Shown: positions 45,268 through 58,439, counted from the first letter of the stretch. The stretch: DNA of 64,000 nt from Dryomyza anilis (GCA_951804985.1 OX638131.1:102754464-102818463); one strand, 5' to 3'. Numbers and translations: made by a program. The notes: a model not told the origin generated them from the letters alone.

Positions 45268-46364
45268 GTGAGTAGAACTAAGTGCGAGTCGAGACGAGAA
45301 CAGAAAGGAATGGAACAGAACAGAACTGGATAGAATCAGATTTTGGAATTTTTACAGCAGCATTTGCACATTTGGAATGTTTGTCGGTTATTTCAATTGA
45401 AATTGCTTATTTAGTCACACACACAAACACACATATGTGATATGTACTGTACTGCAATTCACCCATACAACGTAACATAAATACTTATTCACTCATGCAT
45501 TCACTTGCTTACTCACTCACTCTTCTCACTCCCACAACTCAAGGCTCCATTCGCATATTTGTAATTCGGAGTGAATACGGAATGATGATGGAGCTGGCTC
45601 GACGACGACGTTATGAATAGCGAGGCACAGAATTTGCACCGGAAGTGGTTTGATTCGTATTTTGGTCGGCAATTTTCAGTGGAGCATCGAAGCACGATGC
45701 TTGGTATTTGGAACATTTTGTAATAAACCCAAAATACCGTGTTTCACTGCTGAATGCACGAGTGTCTCTAGTGGTAAGAGTCTAATGGAACGAGTCTAAT
45801 GGTTAGAATCTCATGGTAGAAGACTCTCCCAAATGTGGTATGAGTCCGGTAGTTATATTCAAAGTAGTAGGGGGTATTAGTCAATACAAACTGTTTGGGT
45901 TATATAGTGTCGAAAATGATTTATGCGGTACTTATGAGCAGCCATAATTAACCTATGATTAAACATTCATAATTTCCAATAAATTAGCAATATAATAAAT
46001 TGAAAATGGTTAGAGGTTGTGTAATCAGTACTAAAATTAATAAAGGCTTATAAATGAGCTAAGGACTACAATACAGTTTCGCAGTTTTTAACCTTGTGAA
46101 ATTTTAAAAAGTTTCATTCTATCTCGTTTTTTTTATATTAGTTAATTATATATTCCCTAGTATAAATTATTCTTCGGTCAGGATGGGGAAGTGATCATCA
46201 AATTATTTCCATAACATAATCGAACCAATCAATGTCACATCTACATATAAGCGGAATATATTAAAAATAAATCGTTAAAAAAAATTATTTTATTATACAT
46301 TTTTATCATATTTCCATTTCGAAATCATATCAAAAAAAATTACTACATTTAAAATTCAATAAAT
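45268..46364. other. Intergenic or intronic DNA, GC-richer at 45270-45720
   Basis: Contains GAACAGAACAGAACTG-type repeats near 45312, short CA runs near 45418-45432, and CACTCACTC runs near 45510. A minus-strand frame of 67 codons at 45513-45716 shows no domain. Confidence 0.4.
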
Positions 46365-48048
46365 AAATTAACAAATCAATAAATCAAATCAATAAATCAA
46401 TAAATCAATAAGTCAATAAGTCAATAAGTCAATAAATCAATAAATCAATAAATCAATAAATCAATAAATCAATAAATCAATAAATCAATAAATCAATAAA
46501 TCAATAAATCAATAAATCAATAAATCAATAAATCAATAAATCAATAAATCAATAAATCAATAAATCAATAAATCAATAAATCAATAAATCAATAAATCAA
46601 TGAATCAATAAATCAATAAATCAATTAATCAATTAATCAATTAATCAATAAATCAATAAATCAATAAATCAATAAATCAATAAATCAATAAATCAATAAA
46701 TCAATTAATCAATAAATCAATAAATCAATAAATCAATAAATTAATAAATCAATAAATCAATAAATCAATAAATCAATAAATCAATAAATCAATAAATCAA
46801 TAAATCAATAAATCAATAAATCAATAAATCAATAAATCAATAAATCAATAAATCAATAAATCAATAAATCAATAAATCAATGAATCAATAAATCAATAAA
46901 TCAATAAATCAATTAATCAATTAATCAATAAATCAATAAATCAATAAATCAATAAATCAATAAATCAATAAATCAATAAATCAATAAATCAATTAATCAA
47001 TAAATCAATAAATCAATAAATCAATAAATTAATAAATCAATAAATCAATAAATCAATAAATCAATAAATCAATAAATCAATAAATCAATAAATCAATAAA
47101 TCAATAAATCAATAAATCAATAAATCAATAAATCAATAAAACAATAAAACAATAAATCAATAAATCAATAAATCAATAAATCAATAAATCAATAAATCAA
47201 TAAATCAATAAATCAATAAATCAATAAATCAATAAGTCAATAAGTCAATAAGTCAATAAATCAATAAATCAATAAATCAATAAATCAATAAATCAATAAA
47301 TCAATAAATCAATAAATCAATAAATCAATAAATCAATAAATCAATAAATCAATAAATCAATAAATCAATAAATCAATAAATCAATAAATCAATAAATCAA
47401 TAAATCAATAAATCAATAAATCAATAAATCAATAAATCAATAAATCAATAAATCAATAAATCAATAAATCAATGAATCAATAAATCAATAAATCAATAAA
47501 TCAATTAATCAATTAATCAATTAATCAATAAATCAATAAATCAATAAATCAATAAATCAATAAATCAATAAATCAATAAATCAATAAATCAATAAATCAA
47601 TAAATCAATTAATCAATAAATCAATAAATCAATAAATTAATAAATCAATAAATCAATAAATCAATAAATCAATAAATCAATAAATCAATAAATCAATAAA
47701 TCAATAAATCAATAAATCAATAAATCAATAAATCAATGAATCAATAAATCAATAAATCAATTAATCAATTAATCAATTAATCAATAAATCAATAAATCAA
47801 TAAATCAATAAATCAATAAATCAATAAATCAATAAATCAATAAATCAATAAATCAATTAATCAATAAATCAATAAATCAATAAATCAATAAATTAATAAA
47901 TCAATAAATCAATAAATCAATAAATCAATAAATCAATAAATCAATAAATCAATAAATCAATAAATCAATAAATCAATAAATCAATAAATCAATAAAACAA
48001 TAAATCAATAAATCAATAAATCAATAAATCAATAAATCAATAAATCAG
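46365..48048. repeat. 8-bp TCAATAAA satellite with higher-order structure, ~1.68 kb
   Basis: Nearly pure tandem TCAATAAA. Rare variants are ordered: TCAATAAG triplets at 46410 and 47234 (824 bp apart); TCAATGAA at 46601, 46881, 47473 and 47737, each soon followed by a TTAATCAA cluster, then by ATTAATAA; AAAACAAT at about 47138 and 47996. All intervals are multiples, or nearly, of 8 bp (280, 592, 264, 824). The array therefore contains duplicated blocks of roughly 0.82-0.87 kb, each with two sub-blocks. Confidence 0.97.
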
Positions 48049-49869
48049 TGATTCGAAAATGATCACAAAAGATTCACTTTTTTAAGCGAATCAAATTATT
48101 TTAAAACAATAGTAACTATTAAGCTAAAATTATGGTAGGGAACTATCAATCAATGATAATCCGTGAACAATTGAACGTGATCAATCCGTGAACGTGATCA
48201 ATTTGGTCTGAGAATGATCCGTTCTTTCTAAAGAGGTAATTTTTAACTAGGGACATTTTTTTATAAAAACAGTACATAGTCAAGGTTAAAGTTAAAGTTC
48301 ACATACAATGTAGTCACATAATTTAAAATATTAACACAATTTTTTCGAAACTGACGCCTCAATTTCCTTTACACTATTCAACATGTCTCCCTTAGAGTTC
48401 ATTAAAACACTTCTAATGACTGAATGATGATGACTTTTCGTCCGACAGATGCGACCGAGAAAACAAACGTACATCATAAAATTATGAACATATTTTGCTC
48501 AAGCAACTGACATAATGATGACATATGACACCAGCAAAACAAAAACCAAAAAACGGATGCCACAAAAAACAGAAGCCTGAGACTGAATGAAGTTAAACCC
48601 AAAACAAAAGAACAACAAAAAAATAATAAAGCAATGAAATAAACAATAAAAAAAGAAAAAACAAAATAATAAAGAAAATTATGGCGACACAAGACAAGAA
48701 AATGCAGGCGACACGTTTCGCATTAAAAGTGAGGAAAATTACCAAAAGAATGGGCGACATCAAGCGGCACTACAACGTACGATACCTTCGAGGAGTCACA
48801 AAAATAACGACAACTTGTTACCCGAAAAAAGTCAATTACATAATTGCTTCTTTGGCTCGGGATAATCTATTGAAGAAGGTCAGCAGTCGTAGATCAGAGT
48901 CGAACGTTGTACGCGATGTGAGTGCGTCCTTGCAAAGGATGCTATACAACGTATGGCGCACAGACAAAAGACACAAGGCAGGCGACTGACTTCAAGAGCG
49001 AATTTATGTTCAAACAATACAGCGTATATTGTAGTATCGGAGAAAATATTACAACAGTAAGTAAGAAATTTTCTCCGGACTCTGAGGCTACCTGTTCTGA
49101 ACTCAAAGAAATCGTAGGGCGACAGTTGCTGCCACTTCCTGCATTGTCTTTGACCCACCGTAAACGGAACTAATTTTCATTGGATTCCAACGAAATACAC
49201 ACGTGTGTGTGGCCCTTTTTTCGGTTGTTTCCCAACATATTCGATACTTATTCTCACTAAACTCGCACGCGTGGTAGGTGCTCGTACCCGACTTGATTCC
49301 TATCCGCACTATGTACCATAGGGCCGACCAACCAACGAACGACCGCAATCAGTCGTTAATGTAGACTAATGTGACTTTTTCGAAATTTATGACCTGCGGC
49401 CTGCGGTGGGAGCTACTATTTTTGTGGATTTCCAGTGGTTGTTCTTGTTTTTGTTGTAATTATTGTCAGGAATTTAATTTATTTTATTTCTGTTTTATTT
49501 TCGTGTTTTTTTTTGTATATATTTTAGTCTTTTTTTTATATTAGGAATTAATAGCGAGGTACCTGTGTTTGTGGCATAGGTTGTGGTGTTTGGAACAACC
49601 GCACATTAATGGTTGCCTCCAAGGGGGGCCTAATTGTTGTAGAGGTTGCAGGAGGTAACAGGTGTTGTGTTGAAAAACACCGCACGTTATGCGGAGTTTA
49701 ATAGTTTTGATTATAGCGTTTTCAAAAATGTAGGTATATAATTTATTTTTAATGTTATTCAAAATTTGAAGAATAATTTTAATTTTATTTTAAAATTTCA
49801 AAATTATTAATTTTTTCGTATTTTAATTATTTATATTAAAATGAGTACAAAATAATAAATAGAAGTGAA
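48049..49869. other. Intergenic DNA with a GC-richer segment and an unproven short frame
   Basis: 48681-48989 is open for 102 codons on the plus strand (MATQDKKMQATRFALKVRKI...), basic, no domain recognised. Two overlapping frames on the minus strand (48880-49158, 49103-49348) and one plus (48922-49173) are also open, so the openness reflects composition. The segment 48660-49700 is less AT-rich and could be an exon, a leader or an old insertion. Confidence 0.3.
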
Positions 49870-51400
49870 AAAGTGAGTTTTTAGTAAAAAATTTAGTTGT
49901 TTGTGATATATTGAATTGTTAGTGAAAAATTGAATTTTAACGAAAAATCAAAATTTATGTAAAAAATTAAATATTAATGAAAAACTTTTTTTTGGGAAAA
50001 ATAAAATTTTTCGTGAGCTATTGAATTTTTTATGAATTTTGAATTGTTCGCGAAATATAGAAATTTTTTTCTGAATAATTGATTTTTAGTGAAAATTTAA
50101 ATTTTTAGTGCAAAACATAATTTTTAGTAAAAAATATATTTTAATAGTAAAAAAAGAATTTTTAGAGAAAAATTGTATTTTTTTTGAAAATTTGAATTTT
50201 TAGTGAACCAATGAATTTTAAGGGAAAAATTAATTTTATAGTAAAAAATTTAATTTTTAGTGAAAAATTGAATTTTTAGTGAACAATTGAATTTTAAGTG
50301 ACAAATTGAATTTTTATTTAAAACTTTAATTTTGAGTAAAATATTGAATTTATGGTGAAAATTTGATTTTTAGTGAACAATTTAAATTTTAGTGAACATT
50401 GAATTTTTAGTGTAAAATGGAATTTTGAGTTAAATTTGATTGAATTTACAGTGACAAATTTTATTTTTAGTGTAAAATTTAATTTTAAAAAAATTTAATT
50501 TGTTAGTGAACAATTGAAATTTTAGTGAACAATTGAATTTTTAGTGAAAAATTGAATTCTTAGTGAAAAATTGAATTTATAATGAAAAACTTAATTTTTT
50601 AGAAAAAAATGGATTTTTAGTGAACAATTGAATTTTAGTGATCCATTGAATTTTTAGGGAAAAATTTAATTTTTAGTGAAAAAATGAATTTTTAGAAATT
50701 TTTTTTATAAAAAATTCTAATTTTTAGTGAAAATTTAAATTTTAGTTGAAAATTGAATTTTTACTGAAAAATTGAATTTATAATGAAAAATTTACTTTTT
50801 AGTGAACAATTGAAATTTTAGTGAACAATTCAATTTTGAGTTGAATTTGATTGAATTTACAGTGACAAATTTTATTTTTAGTGTAAAATTGAATTTTTGA
50901 AAAATTTAATTTTTTAGTGAACAATTGAAATTTTAGTGAAAAATTTTATTTTTAGTAAAAATGAATTTTTAGCGAAAAACTAAATTTTTAGAGAAAAATT
51001 TTATTTATAGTAAAAATTTTTATTTTTAGTGAAAATTGAATTTTATGTGAAAAATTGAAGTGAAAAATTGAATTTTTAGTGAAAAATTTTATTTTTATTT
51101 TTTAGTGAAAAATTAAGTTTTAAATGAAATATTGAATTTTTAGTGAAAATTTCAATTTTTAGTGAAAATTTTAATTTTTAGTGAAAAATTCAATTTTAGT
51201 GAAAATTTTAATTTTTAGTGAAAAATTCAATTTTTAGTAAAAGTTTTAATTTTTAGTGAAATAATAAGTTTTATATAATTGAAAAATTGAAAATTTTAAA
51301 TTTTTGTGAAAAATTGAATTTTAAATATTGAAAAATTTCATTTTTAATGAAAAATTTCATTGTTATTAAAATTTCTATAAATTGTTTTAAAAATGTTCAA
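49870..51400 (-). repeat. 19-bp minisatellite array 4 (reverse orientation)
   Basis: Units of GAAAAATTGAATTTTTAGT with many variants (GAACAATTGAATTTTAG, GATTGAATTTACAGTGACAA). The last variant block occurs twice, at about 50437 and 50848, implying an internal duplication of about 410 bp. Confidence 0.9.
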
Positions 51401-52539
51401 CAATATATATATTTTTATAATTGACCTGCTGCGGAACCTTTGATGCTGCAAAAACCCTGTTTGCAGCACACGCCTCTAAATCCAAAGCCTGTCGGAAAGA
51501 ACCCCCTCCAGACACATACAGCAGCCTTAACATATGCCAGAGCGCAGCATGCCGCACATCCGTTGCAGAGGGTGCAATTTTCCAGGATTAGCCAGGCAGC
51601 CTGCGACGTTACAACGACTACATCACTGCATGTCAACTAATTGCAGTGCTGTCTGTCTGTCCATCTATCCATCCGTCTGCCTGCCTGCATTTGATGTCTT
51701 ACTCGAGCTCTGTAATTTTTTGACAATTGCAAACGTTTCTAATTTTCGTACATTAATAGAACTAACGATAGGAAACAAAATACGAGACAAACAATAAAAA
51801 AGCAAACCATAAATCGAAATCGAAACTAACCTAATTTTGCGAAATATCTGTGTTCATTGCAACCGACGTCGACTACTACCAATAAATTGCATACATATCT
51901 TAGTATGTGAGAACACATCCTGCTGTTCTGCAGCACTTTGTGTTTTTGCATTAAATTCCACCGACCGACCGTCCCACCCTCGCTTAAAACGTAGTTTTCT
52001 CTGTGTGGGAAAAGTTTTCCATTACAATTAATTTTCTTTTTTTTTCACTTCGCTTCTTTTTTGATTGCCTACTATCAAAGGATATGCGTGGGAATGAGTT
52101 CAGCGCTAATTTCTAATTTCCAGAGGTCACTCTGTGTACGGACTATTGCTGGGCATCTAAGGTGGGTTGTAGCGATTTCCGATTAAATTATGTGCATTTG
52201 TAGTTGTGGTTGTGGTGGTGGTTCTTCTAAATTTAATTGCAAAATGTTTTTAAAATAATTGCAGAAGAGCATTTTATAAAATATAGTAATTGGTGGCGTG
52301 GGATTTAGGATTTGTAGTATAAGAATTGATCTACTTGTGAGTTACAGATAGAGGTGTTTCATTTTTTTGAAATATACTAAATTTCATGCATTTTAAAAAG
52401 TCGAAATGATGAAAAAATCATGTTTTAACTTCAATATTGTATAAAATTTTATTTTCGAAATTGTTTCTGGATGTTTTAATATTCGGTTTTCCTTACACAA
52501 TTCACGATTTACCATCAATAATCCGTGTAATAATCGACC
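51401..52539. other. GC-richer intergenic block, no gene recognised
   Basis: 51420-51700 and 51830-52200 are less AT-rich, with overlapping open frames on both strands (66-87 codons) and no recognisable domain. CTGTCTGTC and CTGCCTGC runs near 51650-51690. May be conserved non-coding or leader sequence. Confidence 0.35.
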
Positions 52540-52774
52540 GTGTATTCATTTATCAATCAAGCAATGAAATTCACTATTTTTTTAAAAAAATTTGCTATTC
52601 TTCGTGAAATCAGCAATTCCGTTTGCTAATATTAATATTTGTACGTCAATACAGCAAATTATTTGCTGCATAGACGTACAAATATTCATTTTAACTAACG
52701 CAATTGCTTATATAACGAACAAATGTTTGCATTAAATTAGTGAATTTCATTGCTGGATTGATTAGTGAATGCAA
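52540..52774. mobile_element. Fold-back MITE, ~235 bp
   Basis: Outer arms (TATCAATCAAGCAATGAAAT... / ATTTCATTGCTGGATTGATT) and inner arms (AATATTTGTACGTCAATACA... / GCATAGACGTACAAATATTC) are complementary, with unpaired stretches between, so almost the whole element folds on itself. The centre is at about 52664. No coding capacity and no clear target duplication. Confidence 0.75.
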
Positions 52775-52803
52775 TTAATATCAGTTGCTATATTTATGTC
52801 GAT

Positions 52804-52943
52804 TTTTATACCCTACACCTATGAGGTACAGGGTATATTAAGTTTGTGCAGATATTGTAACGCCCCTTAGGAGGCGTGTCCGGTATGGAAAAGTATATAT
52901 ATTCTTGATCAGCATCACTACCCGAGTCCGTTTAGCCATGTCC

Positions 52944-53019
<76 letters not shown>

Positions 53020-53650
53020 TGCTGTCTTGCTGTCTTGCTGTCTTGCTGTCCGAATACAGAATAACTTGAGAAATACTGACCAGAATGCGATGAAATTTCG
53101 TCTCAATATACTTTAGCCAAAAGTAGGAACTGAGTTTGAAAATGAGCCAAATCGGTTAACGGACACGCCCACCTCCCATACAAGTCACTTTTATATAACT
53201 CTTTCGGAACTAATAACTCGAAAACTATTCAATGTATAGTTATAAAATTTAAAACGTATTGTTAGAATTCACCTAAAAATGTGTGGTCCAAAAATGGTCG
53301 TGATCGGCCCACTTTTTTTTTTTCATTATTTCCCGGGTTTTAATAGTGGAAATTTGATCCGTAAATTATTAAAATCAAATCTATGAAATATTAGCCTTTC
53401 AAAATTTTAAATATAGGCGTGGTCCGCCCAATTACATTTTTCAATTTTTTTTTTAGTTTTTTATACTTTACATAATTTTTTTAATTTATAATGATATAAG
53501 ACGTAAATTTCTGATATATGAATAATATTCTGAGTGTTAATATCCCCACCAAAGATGTAGGGTATTCCATAGTCGGGCCCGACCGACTATAAAAATCCGC
53601 CCCATGTGACCGAACTTACCCATGTGACCTAACTTTCCCAACTCGTTTTT
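52804..53650 (+). mobile_element. Dispersed repeat family R, copy 2
   Basis: Same landmarks as copy 1 with a longer CTGT microsatellite (52939-53014) and CTTGCTGT repeats (53018-53048). Ends CCCAACTCGTTTTTTC. The 62-codon minus-strand frame in the microsatellite is an artefact. Confidence 0.85.
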
Positions 53651-54200
53651 TCTGTGTAGTGTAAAAAAATGTCATAGGGTCATATATTTCAGCTTAAGTC
53701 AAATTTTAACTAAACAGCTGTTCAAGCTATGCAAAAATTGTGTATAGATGAATTGCGTAGAATTATCAAAGTAAATTACTACTACTAATAAGAATATTAA
53801 GTATTTCAATTACAGGGTGTGATAGAACAAAAATATACATTTTATAAGTTTGTCTCATAATTGTTGTATATCCTTTTATCAGGACATTTGTTCAAAAACC
53901 TGAAATCGCCAATTTGTTTAGAAGACTAAACTCTATAAGAATGCATACTTAGTTTTTCTACAAATTAATAGTAGGATTCATAATGATAAGTGAAACAAAG
54001 TAAAATTGTTTTCTTTCCTGAATTCATCATACCGAATAGGCTCGTGAGGGAGGGACAGGTCCAATCGATTTATAATTTTGGTCAAATGAATCTTTCGTAT
54101 AAATGAATAAAATGAAAGAGTACCACCTTAAATCAAAGAAGATTATTTTTTCTCAATATAAATAAAGACCAGTCTAATGCATATAAAATCATAATGTATG
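53651..54200. other. AT-rich intergenic DNA, nothing identified
   Basis: No coding frame or repeat seen. Confidence 0.45.
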
Positions 54201-54633
54201 TACCCTAGAAGAAATTTGCCCGATGCGCCATCGGGAAAAGATCGGGTTTTCGTTGGGTAAGCCCTATTAGAGAAAATATGATCATTGCCTTTGCATGCCC
54301 TTATCATGCTTACCATAGCAGGGTTTACATTATCTAAACAGTCAATGTTCCCGATCATAGTTACATTATTTGTTCCTCATAACGAAATTAGTATCAGGTA
54401 ATGATCGAGATTAATGAGAGAAACCCTATTATGCTCGGGCTCAAACAAGGCAATTGTCGGGTAAATATTAAAATGGGGAATTGCCCGATCAGTACATGAT
54501 CATGGCCTGAGGTCAATACATGATCAGAACACTGCGTTACAAGGACATTATGGGCCTCGTCATATCCCGATCATCTCAAATAATGACATGATCACTTCAT
54601 GACCATGGCCCTACCAAAATTTCTACTAGGGTA
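54201..54633. mobile_element. 433-bp MITE with TACCCTAGTAGAAATTT-like ends
   Basis: Left TACCCTAGAAGAAATTTGCC, reverse complement of right TACCCTAGTAGAAATTTTGG. The interior is unusually GC-rich for this window and contains many ATGATC/GATCAT motifs (for example TACATGATCATGGCC) and CGGG runs. Ends relate to 10898-11003. The 71-codon minus-strand frame is not coding. Confidence 0.85.
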
Positions 54634-55682
54634 ATGTAATGCTGTTCAAGTCCAATTATAACCCTGTTTATAAAAGATTTATCAGGCTATTATATTATAA
54701 TTATGTTTACATAAAGCTTCAAATATACAATATATTCACTTCCACTAAAATTATTAGTGTGTATTAAGTTTAACTTTTTTTAATAAATTTTCAAAAGAAT
54801 TTTTAACATAAATTTAAAATTTGTTTTTATTATTATTTTTTTATTAAAAATTCCTTTTATTGTTTTTTAAATTCGACTTTTAATTAATTTTTGTATAAAA
54901 ATTTTAAATTACACAATGACTTATTTCAATAATTTAAAATTTTTTTATCAAATTTAAAATTTTAATTAAATCTTTTCATATTTTTAAAATCTACCCAATT
55001 TCTGGCAACTTTCGGGTATATTTCGGATATATTTTCGACAGCTAAATGGAAGATTGTGGCTCCCCACACAGCAGATTATCAAAAGTTATAAAATTTTTAT
55101 GATAGATTCTTCGCATATAAAAGGCAGCTATTGGTATCTGCTTTGATTGCTTAACATTTTGAGATAAATGTTTTAAATCTGCCAAAAATTTTTTAAACTA
55201 AACCAGCTTCAATTTAAAACTTACATTTTGGGACAAATCGAAAGCACAGAGATTAATGGAAGTTTGAAGGAAGCATATAAAAGGTTATACAATTTTTTGG
55301 AATTTAAAAAGAAGATGTCTGCTACATTTTAGCTATAGGCAAAATACAGACAGCTTTTAATACAAATACCGATCTTGAATAATGCCATAATTTGTGTCTT
55401 TGGGTCCGTCAAAAAAAAATTCTGAATTCTATAAATTCACTGGTACAAAATACACTCAAGCAAATTCTAATTAAGTTTTTGTAACATTTCTCCCAAAAAC
55501 AAGTAATTATTTGGAATATATTTTTTTTGTTTATAAATGACATATACAAATATAATTTTATTTCAATATCAATAATTAAATCAAATTCCCGAAGGTAAAT
55601 TTTTTGCAGTTTGATTTTATAACAAAGATTTTTGTATAGCGGATTTTTTATTATATATCACAATTTGATTATTATGAAAGAC
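54634..55682. other. AT-rich intergenic DNA, nothing identified
   Basis: No coding frame or repeat seen. Confidence 0.45.
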
Positions 55683-57124
55683 TACACGCACAGAAATAAT
55701 ATGATTGCGACAACAATGCTATGCTTTTTACAATCATAGATGGTTATTATAGTGGATATTATAGTAGAAAATTTATTATAATATGATTGTCTTTCTGAAA
55801 AACCAAACTATGGTTGATAAGAACCATGTTATGATTACGATAAAGACTACTACATTGTCTCATTATGTAGCAATCATGTTAGGATATGTCAAATTGGTGT
55901 CATTATGTGTTTCTTCAATTAAAACATATACACCCAGAAAAAAATTCCCTCAAATCCCATTAAAATTGGTCAATAGGACAATTATTGATTTAATAGTATA
56001 CAAAAAATAAAAATGTTCATATAAACTCAATGGCTATGTCATGGTATATTCTAGTATTTAATGGTATTTTCCGATTAAAATAATAATTTATCCTATTGAA
56101 TATTTTTAATAGTAAAAAACTATTATTTATATAGTATTTTTTTCTGGGTGTACACATATAAAATAATAAATTTAAATAAAATATTGGTTAATTAAATATT
56201 TGTCTTATTTATAATTCCTTTTCAATCGACTTTTTTCAGGAATTTAGGGATAATCATAAAATGATCAAAATCATAATATAGCAATATAATCATAATCATA
56301 ATCATAATATGATAATTGGTCACGTAGGATCATAGTATGGTTGTATGAAATCGAAATACGGCCACTGAGTACCATATTATGGTTGTGCGAAATCACAATA
56401 TAAGTAGTCACTCACAACCATAGTATGATTGTGTAAAATCTGGATATGGTCACTGACAACGAAGAACGAAAAGTCACCAAATACATTTTCCAAATGCCAA
56501 ATATTCATTTACAAAAATCTTTACATATCTGTTAATTTTTAAACAATGATCTCAATTTATTACTACATGATAAGAAAATGTAAACTATCAATAGATATTT
56601 CAACTTTAAAAATGTATCAATTACTTTTTATAATATTAATGAAATTTAAGTTTTTCATAAAAATAAAGTTGGTTACTGTTCGTTCTACAACGACAATATA
56701 GTCACCACAACCATAGTTTGGTTATACGAAACCTGAATATGGTCACTGACAAGCATATTATAGTTGTGTGTAATCTTTCTATGATCACTGCAACCATAAT
56801 ATGGTTGTTTGAAATCTGGATATGGTCACTGCAACCATAATATGGATGTTTGAAATCTGGATATGGTCACTGACAACAATAGTATGTTTGTGTGGAATCA
56901 TAATATGGTCACTGACAACAATACTACGGGTAGGAGAATTCGTTATCTGAACAGACCACAGTATAGTTGTGTGAAGTTCAAATACTGTCACTGAGGATCA
57001 TATTAAGGTTGACGATATTGTCATTGAGGATCATAGTATATGATTGCCTACAACCATAACTCCAATCATAGTATTATGCACTTTAAAAATTATCACCACA
57101 ACAATGTTTTTTTCTCTGCGTGTA
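55683..57124. mobile_element. ~1.44-kb element with TACACGCASAGAAA ends and internal 41-bp repeats
   Basis: Left TACACGCACAGAAATAATAT, reverse complement of right TACACGCAGAGAAAAAAACA, with TA at each outer edge. Much of the interior (56260-57080) is a degenerate ~41-bp repeat built from CCATAATATGGTTGT and GAAATCTGGATATGGTCACT, itself near-palindromic. A second MITE (55929-56152) is nested in it. Non-coding. Confidence 0.75.
55929..56152. mobile_element. 224-bp MITE with perfect 17-bp TACACCCAGAAAAAAAT ends
   Basis: Left and right ends are exact inverted copies over 17 bp; the outermost TA may be the target duplication. Internal TTTAATAGTATA and related AT-rich blocks, no coding frame. Nested in the 55683-57124 element, whose ends are similar (CACGCAGAGAAA), so they may share a transposase. 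Confidence 0.88.
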
Positions 57125-57479
57125 TTCTACATACAAACTTAAACCAAAAGTGGAGATTTACAAGTCTTCTGTTTTTGATAAAAAATCTGTAGTTACCCAA
57201 CAAATTTTTGTCGCCTTTCTAAACCTCGAATAAGAGAAAATTTAATATTCTGTTGCGCTGTTATTATCTGAATCAAAAGCATTATTAATAGATTCAAGAG
57301 TAATAGTATTAAGATATTAATAGTATTAAGATATTAATAGTATTAAGATTTTAATAGTATTAAGATATTAATAGTATTAAGATATTAATAGTATTAAGAT
57401 ATTAATAGTATTAAGATATTAATACTATTAAAATATAGGCCCCATTGTCGCTCTGAATATAAAATTTAAAAACACCTTC
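57125..57479. repeat. 17-bp tandem repeat within intergenic DNA
   Basis: 57300-57430 is about seven units of AGTATTAAGATATTAAT with few changes. The flanks show nothing. Confidence 0.9.
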
Positions 57480-58320
57480 CACAATGACTTTTATCGCTCA
57501 CGTTTCGCGCATTTTCGCCTCAATGTGCTAATTTCAATTTCATTTTTGCGTAATTTTATTTCGCGTAAACGTCATTTTAACGATTTGTTTCAATTTCTTT
57601 AATCGAAATTCTGACGACATCGAATTTTTCTGCTTTTCTTTTAGCACAGCATTTTAATTAACTAAAGCAAAGAAACTTTCGGTAAGCAGTAAAAATGAAA
57701 AGAATTGTAAAATTTTGCAAATTTTTGTGAAATATTTTTCAAACTTAAACCGAAAACCTGAAAAAAAATGAATCATACCACGTACCATGTTGTAAGCAAA
57801 GAAAATGGAAATCGTGTCAGTCAAACGGGCGCGTGGCTGTCAGTTGACTGAAGTTTCGAGGTGGTGAATGTTGAGTCGTTGAAATAGTACTCGGTCGGCG
57901 ACATCATAGCAGTACTAGTAGTAGGTCGGAGTAGTAGAAATAGTAGTAGGTCGTCAAGTCGTCGTCTTTGTTCCAGTTGCGCACACAATGCGAAATCAAA
58001 TCAATTAACAGAAAATCAATTATTCCCAATAGTGCAAAACGACACAGCGCCGAGGACGTAACTTAGCGCAAAATTGTGAAATTTTCTGGGATCTTGGAAT
58101 TCTTGTTCTCACATTCACTCGTTGCGCATTTTAAGTGTTTTAATTTTTTCAACTAATACTACTAGTTTTTTTGTTTTATTCTTCTACTTCTACTTTTTAA
58201 AATGGCTGCTGGCAGTTTGCTGCACGTCTCTGGCTGACGCTGTTGCAATTACCAAGTCGGAATGAAGAGTCCCAGTCAGCATCATTAGCATCATCGTGCT
58301 GCCGCTGTTGTGCCTCCCTA
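57480..58320 (+). promoter_or_regulatory. GC-richer block, possible promoter or 5' exon region
   Basis: Clear rise in GC compared with both sides. It contains CAGTCAAACGG and CTGTCAGTTGACTG (two Initiator-like TCAGT(C/T) sites at about 57818 and 57839), TAGTAG/GTCGTCG runs and CAATTAACAGAAAATC typical of fly leaders. No long open frame and no splice site I would defend. Strand assumed from the Inr-like motifs. Confidence 0.3.
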
Positions 58321-58439
58321 CACTGGGATGAAATGTAGTTTTTAAGTGTGAAAACATTTTAAAGTTGACACTAATTTCTTTTTATTTAAAATTCAAAGTT
58401 GTTTTAAAAAACTAGATTAATTTTTAATATAAATGAATT

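Noticed and set aside
46365..48048. CRISPR-like array or replication origin
   Set aside because: Units are contiguous octamers with no spacers, in a eukaryotic context.
48681..49173. Two short genes
   Set aside because: Four overlapping open frames on both strands show the openness is compositional; no domain or splice evidence.
56785..56991. 68-codon minus-strand frame with HIMVAV-type repeats
   Set aside because: Produced by the near-palindromic 41-bp repeats of the 55683-57124 element.
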